NCBI GenBank assembly: GCA_905371275.1
Contig: CAJPLH010000031.1
Span: 1 to 14,112 of the forward strand
DNA from: Prevotellaceae bacterium
Lineage (GTDB): Bacteria; Bacteroidota; Bacteroidia; Bacteroidales; Bacteroidaceae
Length of the DNA stretch: 14,112 bases
Reading direction: 5' to 3'
The position numbers and the translations under genes are program-made. Shown here one piece after another: positions 5,997-12,934 of this stretch (the stretch's first letter is position 1; each line of letters begins with the position of its first letter). The notes below the pieces were generated by a model. It had not been told where the DNA came from, did not search any database, and saw nothing but the letters and a program-made list of their open reading frames with translations.

Positions 5997-6270
5997 AACC
6001 CAAATCGGTCATTAGACCGTTATTGTGCAATTCGTTATAGAGAAGATAACTTCCTGTCATCTTTCATTCTCTTGTTGGCATCTTGTTTCTTGTTGGATTT
6101 CATCCTTCGTTTTCTCGCTATGGCATAACTCGAGCAAGCTCGGTTCTGCCCATTTGGCTTAACGAAAACGTTCGTTCTTGCCGTAGCCCGCTACGCCTTC
6201 GAACTCACGAAGAACCATCTGCCCAACAAGCCAATGAAATCAGTTCAGAATCTAATGACCGATTTGGGTT
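5997..6270. repeat. 274 bp hairpin-rich segment bounded by perfect 20 bp inverted repeats
   Basis: AACCCAAATCGGTCATTAGA at 5997-6016 is exactly reverse-complemented at 6251-6270. Between them sit several short perfect hairpins: CGAGC/GCTCG (6131-6142), AACG/CGTT (6161-6172), CGTAGC/GCTACG (6182-6195) and CTTCG/CGAAG (6197-6212). A further dyad, CGGTC/GACCG, is at 6006-6019. The right repeat overlaps the stop codon of the minus-strand gene by two bases. There is no ORF of substance and no evident target-site duplication. It is a MITE-like or 3' UTR structural element. Confidence 0.65.
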
Positions 6271-6781
6271 AAAAGTAACCACCAAAGGAAACACCCATCA
6301 TCGTCATATTGACACCCGAAGCCCCAGACATTTTACGGAAATTCAAGCCAACATACGAATTCTTTGTGCAAAGATATTGAAGGCTAGCATCTAAATTGAG
6401 TGCAGGTTCGAGATAATCTTTGCCGAGATTAGTCTGACCTTGCACTAAAGACAAACCAACAGAGGTGAGAACACGCACTCTGTCCTTCGTGAGAGAGTAA
6501 TGCTTAAAATCGAGCGACAAGTAGCGAGGATTGTTTTTCCATTCGTAGCCAAGAGATGCACCCGAGAGTTCCAAACCAAAGTGTGGAGTGAGGGTATAGC
6601 CAAGCGTGAGTGCAGCCGCAGTTGTGGCTCCTTGACCAAAACGAGGATTATTGTCCAAGAGATAGTACTCGTCTACTGCAAGGTAGAATTTTCCTTTCTT
6701 GTGCACTTGGTCGAAACTTTGCGCAGAGCCATAGCAGGCTACCATAAAAAGTCCCAAAAGGGTGAGGAGAAATTTGTTCAT
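6269..6781 (-). CDS. Small outer-membrane beta-barrel protein
   Basis: This 170-residue protein has a signal peptide (MNKFLLTLLGLFMVACYGSA, cut before Gln21). The sequence MVAC is a poor lipobox, so a signal peptidase I site is preferred, but a lipoprotein is not excluded. The mature part alternates polar and hydrophobic residues in strands such as KFYLAVDEYYL, TAAALTLGYTL, HFGLELSGASLGYEW, VRVLTSVGLSLV, SYVGLNFRKM and TMMGVSFGGYF. It ends in phenylalanine, as outer-membrane barrels do. The size suits an eight-stranded barrel. No specific function can be read from the sequence. It has its own promoter with a palindrome across the -7 box, a leader of about 180 nt, and a distant terminator at 5899-5940. 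It is not in an operon with the YfhO gene upstream, which has its own terminator. Confidence 0.75.
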   Translation of the reverse strand: MNKFLLTLLGLFMVACYGSAQSFDQVHKKGKFYLAVDEYYLLDNNPRFGQGATTAAALTLGYTLTPHFGLELSGASLGYEWKNNPRYLSLDFKHYSLTKDRVRVLTSVGLSLVQGQTNLGKDYLEPALNLDASLQYLCTKNSYVGLNFRKMSGASGVNMTMMGVSFGGYF

Positions 6782-6957
6782 ATGCTTTTTCTTTAAGCGG
6801 TTAGAAATTTCTTGATGATAAGGTGTTGTTGAGCAAGAAATTACTCTATCGTTTGTCTCAAATCATTTTAATTCTTTCATAAAGACACGGAACCCAACAA
6901 TAGACATATCTACTTTTTTACCATTAATGTAAAATCATCTTGCTCATTAGTTACAAT

Positions 6958-6978
6958 GTTTACATCGCAAATGTAAAC
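6958..6978 (-). promoter_or_regulatory. Palindromic operator candidate across the -7 box
   Basis: GTTTACAT (6958-6965) and ATGTAAAC (6971-6978) form a perfect 8 bp inverted repeat with a 5 bp spacer. It covers the -7 box and predicted start of the promoter for the gene at 6269-6781. A half-site-like ATGTAAAA is at 6928-6935. The placement suits a dimeric repressor; the regulator is unknown. Confidence 0.5.
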
Positions 6979-6999
6979 TTTACCTCAGAACAAACCAAA
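6968..6999 (-). promoter_or_regulatory. Promoter of the outer-membrane protein gene (TTTG-20-TACATTTG)
   Basis: On the minus strand TTTG (6999-6996) is followed after 20 bp by TACATTTG (6975-6968), an exact -33/-7 match. The start would be near 6961, giving a 5' UTR of about 180 nt. Confidence 0.72.
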
Positions 7000-7168
7000 C
7001 AAAAAAGCGGAAAAAGATAATTTTTCCTACAAATTCTCTCGTTTTCCGCGCTACCCACCCCATTTTTGCAATCTAAACCCAATAAAACAAACACATTAAA
7101 GACGGTATTTTGTGATATTACCAAGAATGTTTCATTATTTTGGGTTGAAATCTGTGGAAGCATACCAC
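7000..7168. other. AT-rich intergenic DNA, nothing supported
   Basis: Together with 6782-6957 this makes up the rest of the gap between the two minus-strand genes. I see no further gene. The 73-codon minus ORF at 6960-7181 runs through both the YfhO terminator and the next promoter, so it is not credible. Confidence 0.5.
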
Positions 7169-7214
7169 AAAAAACGGACACCCATTTGCGCTGTAATACA
7201 ACACAAATGGGTGT
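7169..7214 (-). terminator. Intrinsic terminator of the YfhO-family gene
   Basis: ACACCCATTTG (7178-7188) and CAAATGGGTGT (7204-7214) form a perfect 11 bp stem with a 15 nt loop. Read on the minus strand it is followed by T6 (A tract 7169-7174) after CCG. It starts 44 nt after the stop codon. Confidence 0.85.
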
Positions 7215-7258
7215 TTGAATGGTGAGCAGTAAAACTCAAATAAAAACTAAGCTTGTTT

Positions 7259-9973
7259 CTACGCTGCCTGAGGAGCATCAGTAGAGGGCGTCTGCGGCTT
7301 GCGGACCTGCAGCCAAAGGGCGAAGGCGAAACCGAGTGCCAAGAGAGCGAGCGTGATGTAGGCAATGATTTCTGTGGTGCTCACAGAAGATGGACGGAAA
7401 GTGAGCACGAGGGTGTGCTGACCAGCAGGCACTTTGACCGCGCGCAACACATAGTTCACACGACCCACAGGGATGTCTTGACCATCGAGGGTGGCTGTCC
7501 AACCTGGATAGTAGATTTCGGAGAGTGCCACTACACCACCCTTGTCACTCTGCACTGCATAGCGGAGTTCGTTGGGCTGATAGTGCGTAAGTTTGACCGT
7601 ACCCTTGCCGAATGTTGAGGTTTGCAACGCAGTTTTGAAGCGTTCGTCAGCAACAGCAGCGCGTTTGAGGTCGGTGTGGGCAAGCGCTTTGAGTTCGGCA
7701 TCGGCATTAGGCACAAAGTCTAGGCGGTCTACGAACCACGCATTGCCATTGGCTGCGGTGTTTTCGAGAGCGAATTGACCACCCGCAAGAATCATCCACT
7801 TCGTGTTGAGCATATTGAGCACGGGCGACAGAGAGTCGGTGTGCAAACCTTGGTTGACGGCTTTCAAGAGATCGGTTTGCGAATGGATGCCACGTGCAGC
7901 CCAGTGTAAACTATCGGCTTGGAGAGCAGAGTAGCTTTGTTGAACGGCTTGATTGAGTGCCACACACTCTGCATTGAGATAGGCATCGATGAGATCTTGA
8001 TAACGATGGAGCTTAGCCGCGTGATAGCCACCGACAGATTTGTGCCAATAGGCCGTTTGGTTGCTCGTTTCGTTGAATGGGCTACCTCCTGCGAGATTAA
8101 GCACGCGATAGTCTAATGATTTGTCGCGAAGAATCGTTTCGTCGGCAGGGGTCTTTTTCAGTCCTTCCTCCATGGCTTGAGGTTCGGAGAAACTATCATT
8201 GTTGAGGTAACGCTTATTGACCGACCACATATCTCCCAATGTTAGCACCAACAACACGCCTACGAGGGCTGAAGCTGGAACTTGTTTGGGATATTTGGCA
8301 TAGGCGAAAACGCCAAGGATGGCAATGGCAATGAGGAAGAACGAACGCCACGCATCGGACGAGAGAATAGATCCATGGAGCGTGGTGACGGCAGCACGAT
8401 AACCATTGACGAAATCGGCAGGCGCACCCATAGATTGGAGTTGGTTGAACACTTCTTTGTCACCTTCCGACAAGAGTTGGCTCATATCGGGCGCAAGGGC
8501 GAAGAGCAAACACAGTCCTGCGGAGAACACACCAGCGAAGAGGAAGGAGTATTGTCCGCGGCGCGTCTTCAACAAGTCTTCGGGACGGCGAATCACCTCA
8601 GACAACGCCAAGATGGCAAGCAGAGGGATGGTGAATTCTGCCACAACGAGAGCGGACGAAACGGTGCGGAATTTGGCATACATCGGCAAGTGGTCGATGA
8701 AGAAATCCGTCACTGGCATCAAGTTTTTGCCCCAAGCGAAGAGCAAAGAGAGAACAGTGGCTGCGAGGAGTCCCCATTTCATAGGCCCTTTCACGTAACC
8801 CAGGCTCAAGAGGAACAAGAAACAGATGATGGCTCCCACGTAGACGGGGCCTACGGTGAAGGGTTGATTTCCCCAATACTGATTGATACCGGGCAAAGAG
8901 GCACTATTCCCCACAGACTGTTGGAGTTGTCCGGCATATTGGAAGGTTTCTTCATACCCCTTGTATTTGTCGCCATTTTCTAGTTGTTGGATGCTGGCCG
9001 AACCGCCACCTTTGAAGTTGGCAATCATCAAAGTGAGTGTTTCATCGATGCCATAACTCCACTGTGTGATGTAGTCGCGGTCGAGTCCGCTGGTGGCACG
9101 GGCAGTGCCTTCGGCATTGTCGGCTCCGCTTGCCCCAGTTTGGGCGGCAGCAGCTGCGGCAGCCTTAGAGATTTTAGACGGAGCAAAGGTGAGTTCGCTC
9201 TTACCACGCATAGACTCTTTGGCATATTGCCAAGTGTGGTACATGTTGGGGAGATTCATCAACAATCCCATCAAACCTCCCACAACCACAACTCCGGAAG
9301 CCTTGAGCCATTGCGTCCACGTGCGTTTGCACGCAGCGTCCACGCCATAGGCAATGACCAAGAAGAGCATCACAAAGAGGAAATAGTAGGTCATTTGTGG
9401 GTGGTTGCTATAGAGTTGCAAACCAGTGAACAAGGCGGTGACAAGTGCGCCCCAGAGATATTTGCCACGATAGGCTAGCACCAAACCGGCAATGGTGGGA
9501 GGAATGAAGCCGAGTGTGGCTACTTTCCACAGGTGTCCGGCTGCGATGATGATGAAGAAATAGCTGGAAAATGCCCAAGCAATGGAGCCGAATGCGGAAA
9601 CAAGCGGACGCTGTTTCAAGGAGCGCATGAGGATGTAGAATCCAAAGAGATAGAGGAACACAAAACTCAAAGGACCAGTGGAGAGCAAGGTGACAATGCG
9701 GCCGATCCATCCCAAGAGGGTGGACGAACCATAGGTGGGCGAAATCTGATAGTTGGGCATTCCCGAGAAGATGCCGTTGCTCCACCAACTTTTTTCACCA
9801 GTGGCATCGAGCATCGGGGCTTGTTCGCGGCTTTGCCACATACCAGCCACGGTGTCGTGACCACCAAGCACGAGGTGCTCCTTGAGCGGAGTGAAGAAAT
9901 AAGCCCAACTCAGGAGCATGAAGCCTAAGACGAAGAGCAGATCTAAGCGATAACGCTGGAAGAATTGTTTCAT
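7259..9973 (-). CDS. YfhO-family integral membrane protein
   Basis: A 904-residue polytopic membrane protein. The first membrane helix (about residues 11-29, LLFVLGFMLLSWAYFF) is followed by a periplasmic loop with LGGHDTVAGMW and NGIFSGMPNYQ, signatures of YfhO proteins. About a dozen more hydrophobic helices follow, interrupted by a soluble loop with eight consecutive Ala-rich residues (SKAAAAAAAQTG). Next comes a large soluble C-terminal domain (PTLDGQDIPVGRVNY-like region with YYPGWTATLDG), and a last helix (IIAYITLALLALGFAFAL). YfhO proteins resemble GT-C glycosyltransferases; in Gram-positives they glycosylate cell-surface polymers. In Bacteroidales the substrate is unknown. I chose ATG 9973 over an in-frame TTG at 10000 because the charged MKQFFQRYR leads directly into helix 1. 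It is monocistronic, with its own terminator. Confidence 0.9.
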   Translation of the reverse strand: MKQFFQRYRLDLLFVLGFMLLSWAYFFTPLKEHLVLGGHDTVAGMWQSREQAPMLDATGEKSWWSNGIFSGMPNYQISPTYGSSTLLGWIGRIVTLLSTGPLSFVFLYLFGFYILMRSLKQRPLVSAFGSIAWAFSSYFFIIIAAGHLWKVATLGFIPPTIAGLVLAYRGKYLWGALVTALFTGLQLYSNHPQMTYYFLFVMLFLVIAYGVDAACKRTWTQWLKASGVVVVGGLMGLLMNLPNMYHTWQYAKESMRGKSELTFAPSKISKAAAAAAAQTGASGADNAEGTARATSGLDRDYITQWSYGIDETLTLMIANFKGGGSASIQQLENGDKYKGYEETFQYAGQLQQSVGNSASLPGINQYWGNQPFTVGPVYVGAIICFLFLLSLGYVKGPMKWGLLAATVLSLLFAWGKNLMPVTDFFIDHLPMYAKFRTVSSALVVAEFTIPLLAILALSEVIRRPEDLLKTRRGQYSFLFAGVFSAGLCLLFALAPDMSQLLSEGDKEVFNQLQSMGAPADFVNGYRAAVTTLHGSILSSDAWRSFFLIAIAILGVFAYAKYPKQVPASALVGVLLVLTLGDMWSVNKRYLNNDSFSEPQAMEEGLKKTPADETILRDKSLDYRVLNLAGGSPFNETSNQTAYWHKSVGGYHAAKLHRYQDLIDAYLNAECVALNQAVQQSYSALQADSLHWAARGIHSQTDLLKAVNQGLHTDSLSPVLNMLNTKWMILAGGQFALENTAANGNAWFVDRLDFVPNADAELKALAHTDLKRAAVADERFKTALQTSTFGKGTVKLTHYQPNELRYAVQSDKGGVVALSEIYYPGWTATLDGQDIPVGRVNYVLRAVKVPAGQHTLVLTFRPSSVSTTEIIAYITLALLALGFAFALWLQVRKPQTPSTDAPQAA

Positions 9974-10088
9974 ATCTTTTTGGAAAATGGATTTTAGCAA
10001 TGAAAGTGGGGGCGATTTTCAGTGCAAATGTTTGTTGCAACTCGCTGATTCTGGGAGGAAAAAACCTTCCTTTCTGTACTTATATGCG

Positions 10089-10096
10089 CAAAGTTA
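10089..10096 (-). promoter_or_regulatory. Possible -7 box for the YfhO-family gene (TAACTTTG)
   Basis: TAACTTTG on the minus strand fits TAnnTTTG and lies 116 nt before the ATG at 9973. No TTTG occurs 20 bp upstream, so the match is partial. It is only 22 bp from the divergent -7 box of mtnN. Confidence 0.4.
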
Positions 10097-10118
10097 CGGA
10101 AAAGTGGACAAAACACAC

Positions 10119-10126
10119 TATCTTTG
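10119..10126 (+). promoter_or_regulatory. -7 box for mtnN (TATCTTTG)
   Basis: A perfect TAnnTTTG box lies 27 bp before the mtnN ATG, predicting a leader of about 20 nt. The -33 region at 20 bp spacing (TACG) is poor. It is divergent to the YfhO candidate box. Confidence 0.55.
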
Positions 10127-10152
10127 CAAGAGAAATCAACGACAAGAACTTT

Positions 10153-10854
10153 ATGAAACTAGGAATTATCACGGCAATGTCTGAAGAACACGCACAAATA
10201 GCGGCTTTGCTGGAGCAGCGTGAAGACATTTTGGTTGATGGTCGTACCTATACAACGGGAAAGTTGGCGCAACACGATATTGTGCTGATGCAATGTGGCA
10301 TTGGCAAGGTGAATGCTGCGATTGGAGCTACGCAACTGATTGCGCGTTTTTCGCCTGAAGCCATTGTTAATTCGGGTTGTGCAGGTGGCATTGACGCTCA
10401 ATTGGGCGTGATGGACGTGGTGGTGGGTGCAGAAACGACTTATCACGACGTGTGGTGCGGCGAAGGCAATCTTTATGGTCAGGTGCAGGGTTTGCCTGCG
10501 CGCTTTGCTGGTGCTGAACATCTTTTGGTAGTGGCAGAAAAAATGGCGAAAGATGATGCTATTACCACGAAGATTCACTGCGGTTTGATTTGCACGGGCG
10601 ATAAATTCATCACTGACCACGCTATTTTGGCGGATATCAAAGCGCAATTTCCCGATGGTTTGGCTGTGGACATGGAGAGTGCGGCTATTGCTCAAGTGTG
10701 TCATCTCCACAATGTGCCTTTTGTGAGTTTCCGCATCATTAGCGACACGCCGGGTGTGGACGAACATTGGGCGCAATACGAGAATTTCTGGTCGGAAATG
10801 GCGCACCGCTCCTTCGACATCACCAAACATTTTATTTTAGAGATTAGAGGTTAG
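10153..10854 (+). CDS. mtnN: 5'-methylthioadenosine/S-adenosylhomocysteine nucleosidase
   Basis: 233 residues, close to the 232 of E. coli Pfs. It hydrolyses the N-glycosidic bond of S-adenosylhomocysteine and methylthioadenosine, releasing adenine, in the cytoplasm. The key residues are present: Glu12 in the N-terminal MKLGIITAMSEE motif, Glu175 in VDMESAAIAQV, which contacts the ribose, and Asp198 in RIISDTPG, the general acid. NSGCAGG (residues 73-79) matches the family glycine motif. The ATG at 10153 aligns with the E. coli start; the frame stays open to 10000 but those 51 residues are not family-like. The next gene but one repeat is luxS, the following enzyme in the pathway. The last few residues (EIRG) and the stop are written in the TTAGANN heptad repeat. 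Confidence 0.95.
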   Translation: MKLGIITAMSEEHAQIAALLEQREDILVDGRTYTTGKLAQHDIVLMQCGIGKVNAAIGATQLIARFSPEAIVNSGCAGGIDAQLGVMDVVVGAETTYHDVWCGEGNLYGQVQGLPARFAGAEHLLVVAEKMAKDDAITTKIHCGLICTGDKFITDHAILADIKAQFPDGLAVDMESAAIAQVCHLHNVPFVSFRIISDTPGVDEHWAQYENFWSEMAHRSFDITKHFILEIRG

Positions 10855-10975
10855 ACGCTAGACATTAGACGTTAGACGTTAGTTCTTCTAGAGCTTCTAG
10901 TCTTTCTAGAACTTCTAGAGCTCCTAGAGCTCCTAGTTCTTCTAACATCTAATCTCTAACATCTAACTTCTATTC
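10837..10975 (+). repeat. Complete composite repeat: TTAGANN heptads, CTAG nonamers, TCTAANN heptads
   Basis: Seven heptads of type TTAGANN run from 10837 to 10885 (one reads CTAGACA, the last TTAGTTC). CTAG then occurs at 10888, 10897, 10906, 10915, 10924 and 10933, every 9 nt. Five inverted heptads (TCTAACA, TCTAATC, TCTAACA, TCTAACT, TCTATTC) fill 10941-10975. The outer arrays can pair as RNA and the CTAG core is self-complementary, so a long imperfect hairpin is possible. There is no classical terminator between mtnN and luxS. It begins inside the end of mtnN and ends 16 nt before the luxS ATG. Confidence 0.88.
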
Positions 10976-10991
10976 TCCAACTATTTTGACA

Positions 10992-11471
10992 ATGAAAAAG
11001 ATTCCTTCCTTTACTGTAAATCACCTCACCTTGCATCGCGGAGTTTATGTGAGTCGCCAAGACGCTGTCGGCGGAGAAATCGTGACCACCTTCGATGTGC
11101 GTATGAAAGCTCCTAACCGCGAACCAGCACTGCACGTCAATGCCATCCACACGATGGAGCATTTGGCTGCAACTTTCCTCCGCAATCACCCCACTTGGGC
11201 GGAACGCGTGATTTATTGGGGACCAATGGGTTGCATGACAGGCAATTATCTCATCCTCCGAGGCGACCTCACCTCTGAAGATGTGTTGCCTTTGCTCGTG
11301 GAAACCTACGAATTTATTGCCAACTTTGAAGGTGAGATTCCAGGCGCCACTCCTCGCGACTGCGGTAACTATCAACTTATGGATCTCAATATGGCGCGAT
11401 GGGAAGCACGAAAATATCTCGACGAAGTGCTCACCAAAATCTCTCCCGAACGCTTGGTCTATCCCGAATAA
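10992..11471 (+). CDS. luxS: S-ribosylhomocysteine lyase (AI-2 synthase)
   Basis: 159 residues, the normal LuxS length. It cleaves S-ribosylhomocysteine, the MtnN product, into homocysteine and DPD, the precursor of autoinducer 2. The metal-binding motif H53-T-M-E56-H57 is complete, with the third metal ligand Cys124 in PRDCGNYQ, and the catalytic Cys81 is in GPMGCMTG. The start ATG 10992 gives MKKIPSFTVNH, the usual N-terminus; an in-frame TTG two codons upstream is less likely. It is separated from mtnN by the composite repeat, and is followed after 12 nt by yaaA, suggesting co-transcription with the downstream genes. No clear TAnnTTTG box lies upstream; TATTTTG at 10983-10988 is one base short of it and too close to the ATG. 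Confidence 0.96.
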   Translation: MKKIPSFTVNHLTLHRGVYVSRQDAVGGEIVTTFDVRMKAPNREPALHVNAIHTMEHLAATFLRNHPTWAERVIYWGPMGCMTGNYLILRGDLTSEDVLPLLVETYEFIANFEGEIPGATPRDCGNYQLMDLNMARWEARKYLDEVLTKISPERLVYPE

Positions 11472-11483
11472 TCAACAAACACT

Positions 11484-12239
11484 ATGCAAATCCTGCTTTC
11501 TCCAGCAAAAGATATGACGGATGAGCCAGTTGTTGCCGCACCATCACTCTCCTCTCCTCGATTTTTGGCTGAAGCGGAACACAACGCTGCGCAAATGGCT
11601 GAACTCTCGACTGAGGAATTGGCACAGTTGCTCAAAATAAATCCGCAATTGGCTGCACTCAATAAGCAACGCTACACGGATTTCCCAGCACTCACTCCGC
11701 AAGCTGCGGTGCTTTCCTACACGGGAATGGCTTATCGTCACCTCCGCGCAGGCGATTTTTCTCCCGAAGACTTTGCTTATGCGCAACAACATTTGTGGAT
11801 GACGTCTTTCCTCTATGGATTGACGCGACCGCTCGATGGCATCAAAAATTATCGTCTGGAGGGGAATGTGGTGTTGCCTGATCACGATGGAAAAACGATG
11901 TTCCAATTCTGGCGCACACGGCTCACCGATGTGCTCCTCGATGCGGTGAAAGCAGACGACGGTGTTCTCTTCTTTCTGGCAAGTGGAGAAATGAAATCGC
12001 TCTTCGACTGGAAGCGCATCACGAAAGAAGTGCAGGTCATTATGCCTGAATTTCAAGTGATGAAAGACGGAAAACTCAAGACGGTGGTGGTGTATGCCAA
12101 AATGATGCGCGGTGCTTTGGCGCGACATCTCATCACTCAGCGAGTTGCGAAGACCGAAGATTGGCAATCTTTTGAATACGAAGGCTTTGCTCTTCTTCCT
12201 GACTCCACAGAACAACATCCCATTTGGGCTATTCTTTGA
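11484..12239 (+). CDS. yaaA: YaaA/DUF328 family peroxide stress protein
   Basis: 251 residues, typical for the family (E. coli YaaA about 258). Family signatures are the N-terminal MQILLSPAKDM, LSYTGMAYRHLRA, SFLYGLTRPLDGIKNYRLEG, LFFLASGEM and the C-terminal KMMRGALARHLI. In E. coli YaaA limits intracellular free iron during hydrogen peroxide stress and is induced by OxyR; the fold binds DNA in vitro. It is a cytoplasmic protein without signal or membrane segment. It starts 12 nt after luxS, and the next gene, a Crp/Fnr-like regulator, begins 18 nt after its stop, so the three form a likely operon. The functional link to AI-2 metabolism is not obvious from sequence. Confidence 0.93.
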   Translation: MQILLSPAKDMTDEPVVAAPSLSSPRFLAEAEHNAAQMAELSTEELAQLLKINPQLAALNKQRYTDFPALTPQAAVLSYTGMAYRHLRAGDFSPEDFAYAQQHLWMTSFLYGLTRPLDGIKNYRLEGNVVLPDHDGKTMFQFWRTRLTDVLLDAVKADDGVLFFLASGEMKSLFDWKRITKEVQVIMPEFQVMKDGKLKTVVVYAKMMRGALARHLITQRVAKTEDWQSFEYEGFALLPDSTEQHPIWAIL

Positions 12240-12257
12240 GCTGAAAAATTTAAATAT

Positions 12258-12866
12258 ATGTATAGCGCACTCCAGCAAGTTCCCATTTTTTCGGACTGCT
12301 CTCCGGCATCACTTCAAGATTGGCTCGCACAAGTGCCACACCGCTTCGAAACCTTCGCTCCTGGCAATCGGATTGTGGCGCAAGGCACGGCTGTGCGCTC
12401 CATTTTCTTCCTTATCCAAGGGGTGGTGCGCACACAAATGGCACAAGAAGGGCGCGATTTCACGCTCGACCTTCTCGAAGCACCGATGCTCCTGGCCTCA
12501 GCTTTTGTCTTTGGCACTGAAAACACGTTTCCTGTTTCGGTGGAAGCCACTACGGAATGCAAAATTTGTGTGGTGAACAAGGAAGCGTTCTTCGACTTTA
12601 TGATGCAGCAACCCAAGGTGATGCGCAGATTTCTCTGCGATATTTCCGACCGCACTCAGTTTTTGAGCAAAAAACTCCGTGCCTTTGCCCTGCAAAACCT
12701 GCGTTCGCGCGTTCTCGACTATTTGCGCGACCATCAACCGCTGTCGAGTGTGCAATCTGCTGCACAAGGTTTAGGGGTGCTCCGTCCATCGCTCTCCCGC
12801 ATCTTGGGCGACTTACAAGCTGAAGGTCTGGTGTGCAAGACAAGTCAAGGGTGGACTTTGGCTTAA
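12258..12866 (+). CDS. Crp/Fnr-family transcriptional regulator
   Basis: 202 residues, slightly short for the family. The N-terminal part (about 1-115) is the cyclic-nucleotide-binding-like beta-roll, with PGNRIVAQG and SIFFLIQGVVRTQ. The phosphate-binding cassette of Crp (GELALM...RxA) is not conserved (LLASAFVFGTENTFPVSVEA), so cAMP is an unlikely ligand. A long dimerisation helix (residues about 115-150) follows. The C-terminal winged helix-turn-helix is in SSVQSAAQGLGVLRPSLSRILGDLQAEGLV. No cysteine cluster for an iron-sulfur centre like Fnr is seen. It lies 18 nt after yaaA, so it may be co-expressed with and regulate the luxS-yaaA operon. Some Bacteroidota homologues such as HcpR respond to nitrosative stress; I cannot assign this one. 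Confidence 0.88.
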   Translation: MYSALQQVPIFSDCSPASLQDWLAQVPHRFETFAPGNRIVAQGTAVRSIFFLIQGVVRTQMAQEGRDFTLDLLEAPMLLASAFVFGTENTFPVSVEATTECKICVVNKEAFFDFMMQQPKVMRRFLCDISDRTQFLSKKLRAFALQNLRSRVLDYLRDHQPLSSVQSAAQGLGVLRPSLSRILGDLQAEGLVCKTSQGWTLA

Positions 12867-12934
12867 GCCCTTACACTCTCATCTTCAATCTTCCTTCTAT
12901 CATTTTATTCATCAACTTATTGGCTAACATTCAA

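Noticed and set aside
5761..6060. 99-codon minus-strand ORF
   Set aside because: It runs through the leftward terminator, the homopurine tract, the Z-DNA-like run and the inverted-repeat arm, so it is a read-through of noncoding repeats.
6960..7181. 73-codon minus-strand ORF
   Set aside because: Overlaps both the YfhO-gene terminator and the promoter of the outer-membrane protein gene.
8282..8983. 233-codon plus-strand ORF inside the YfhO-family gene
   Set aside because: Antisense shadow; sequence is charged and low in complexity with no family resemblance.
10000..10152. 51-codon N-terminal extension of mtnN
   Set aside because: The MtnN family begins at MKLGIITAM; the extension covers the promoter region and has no family resemblance.
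11544..12278. 244-codon minus-strand ORF opposite yaaA
   Set aside because: Antisense shadow of a clearly recognised gene; composition is His/Arg/Phe-rich as expected from reverse reading.
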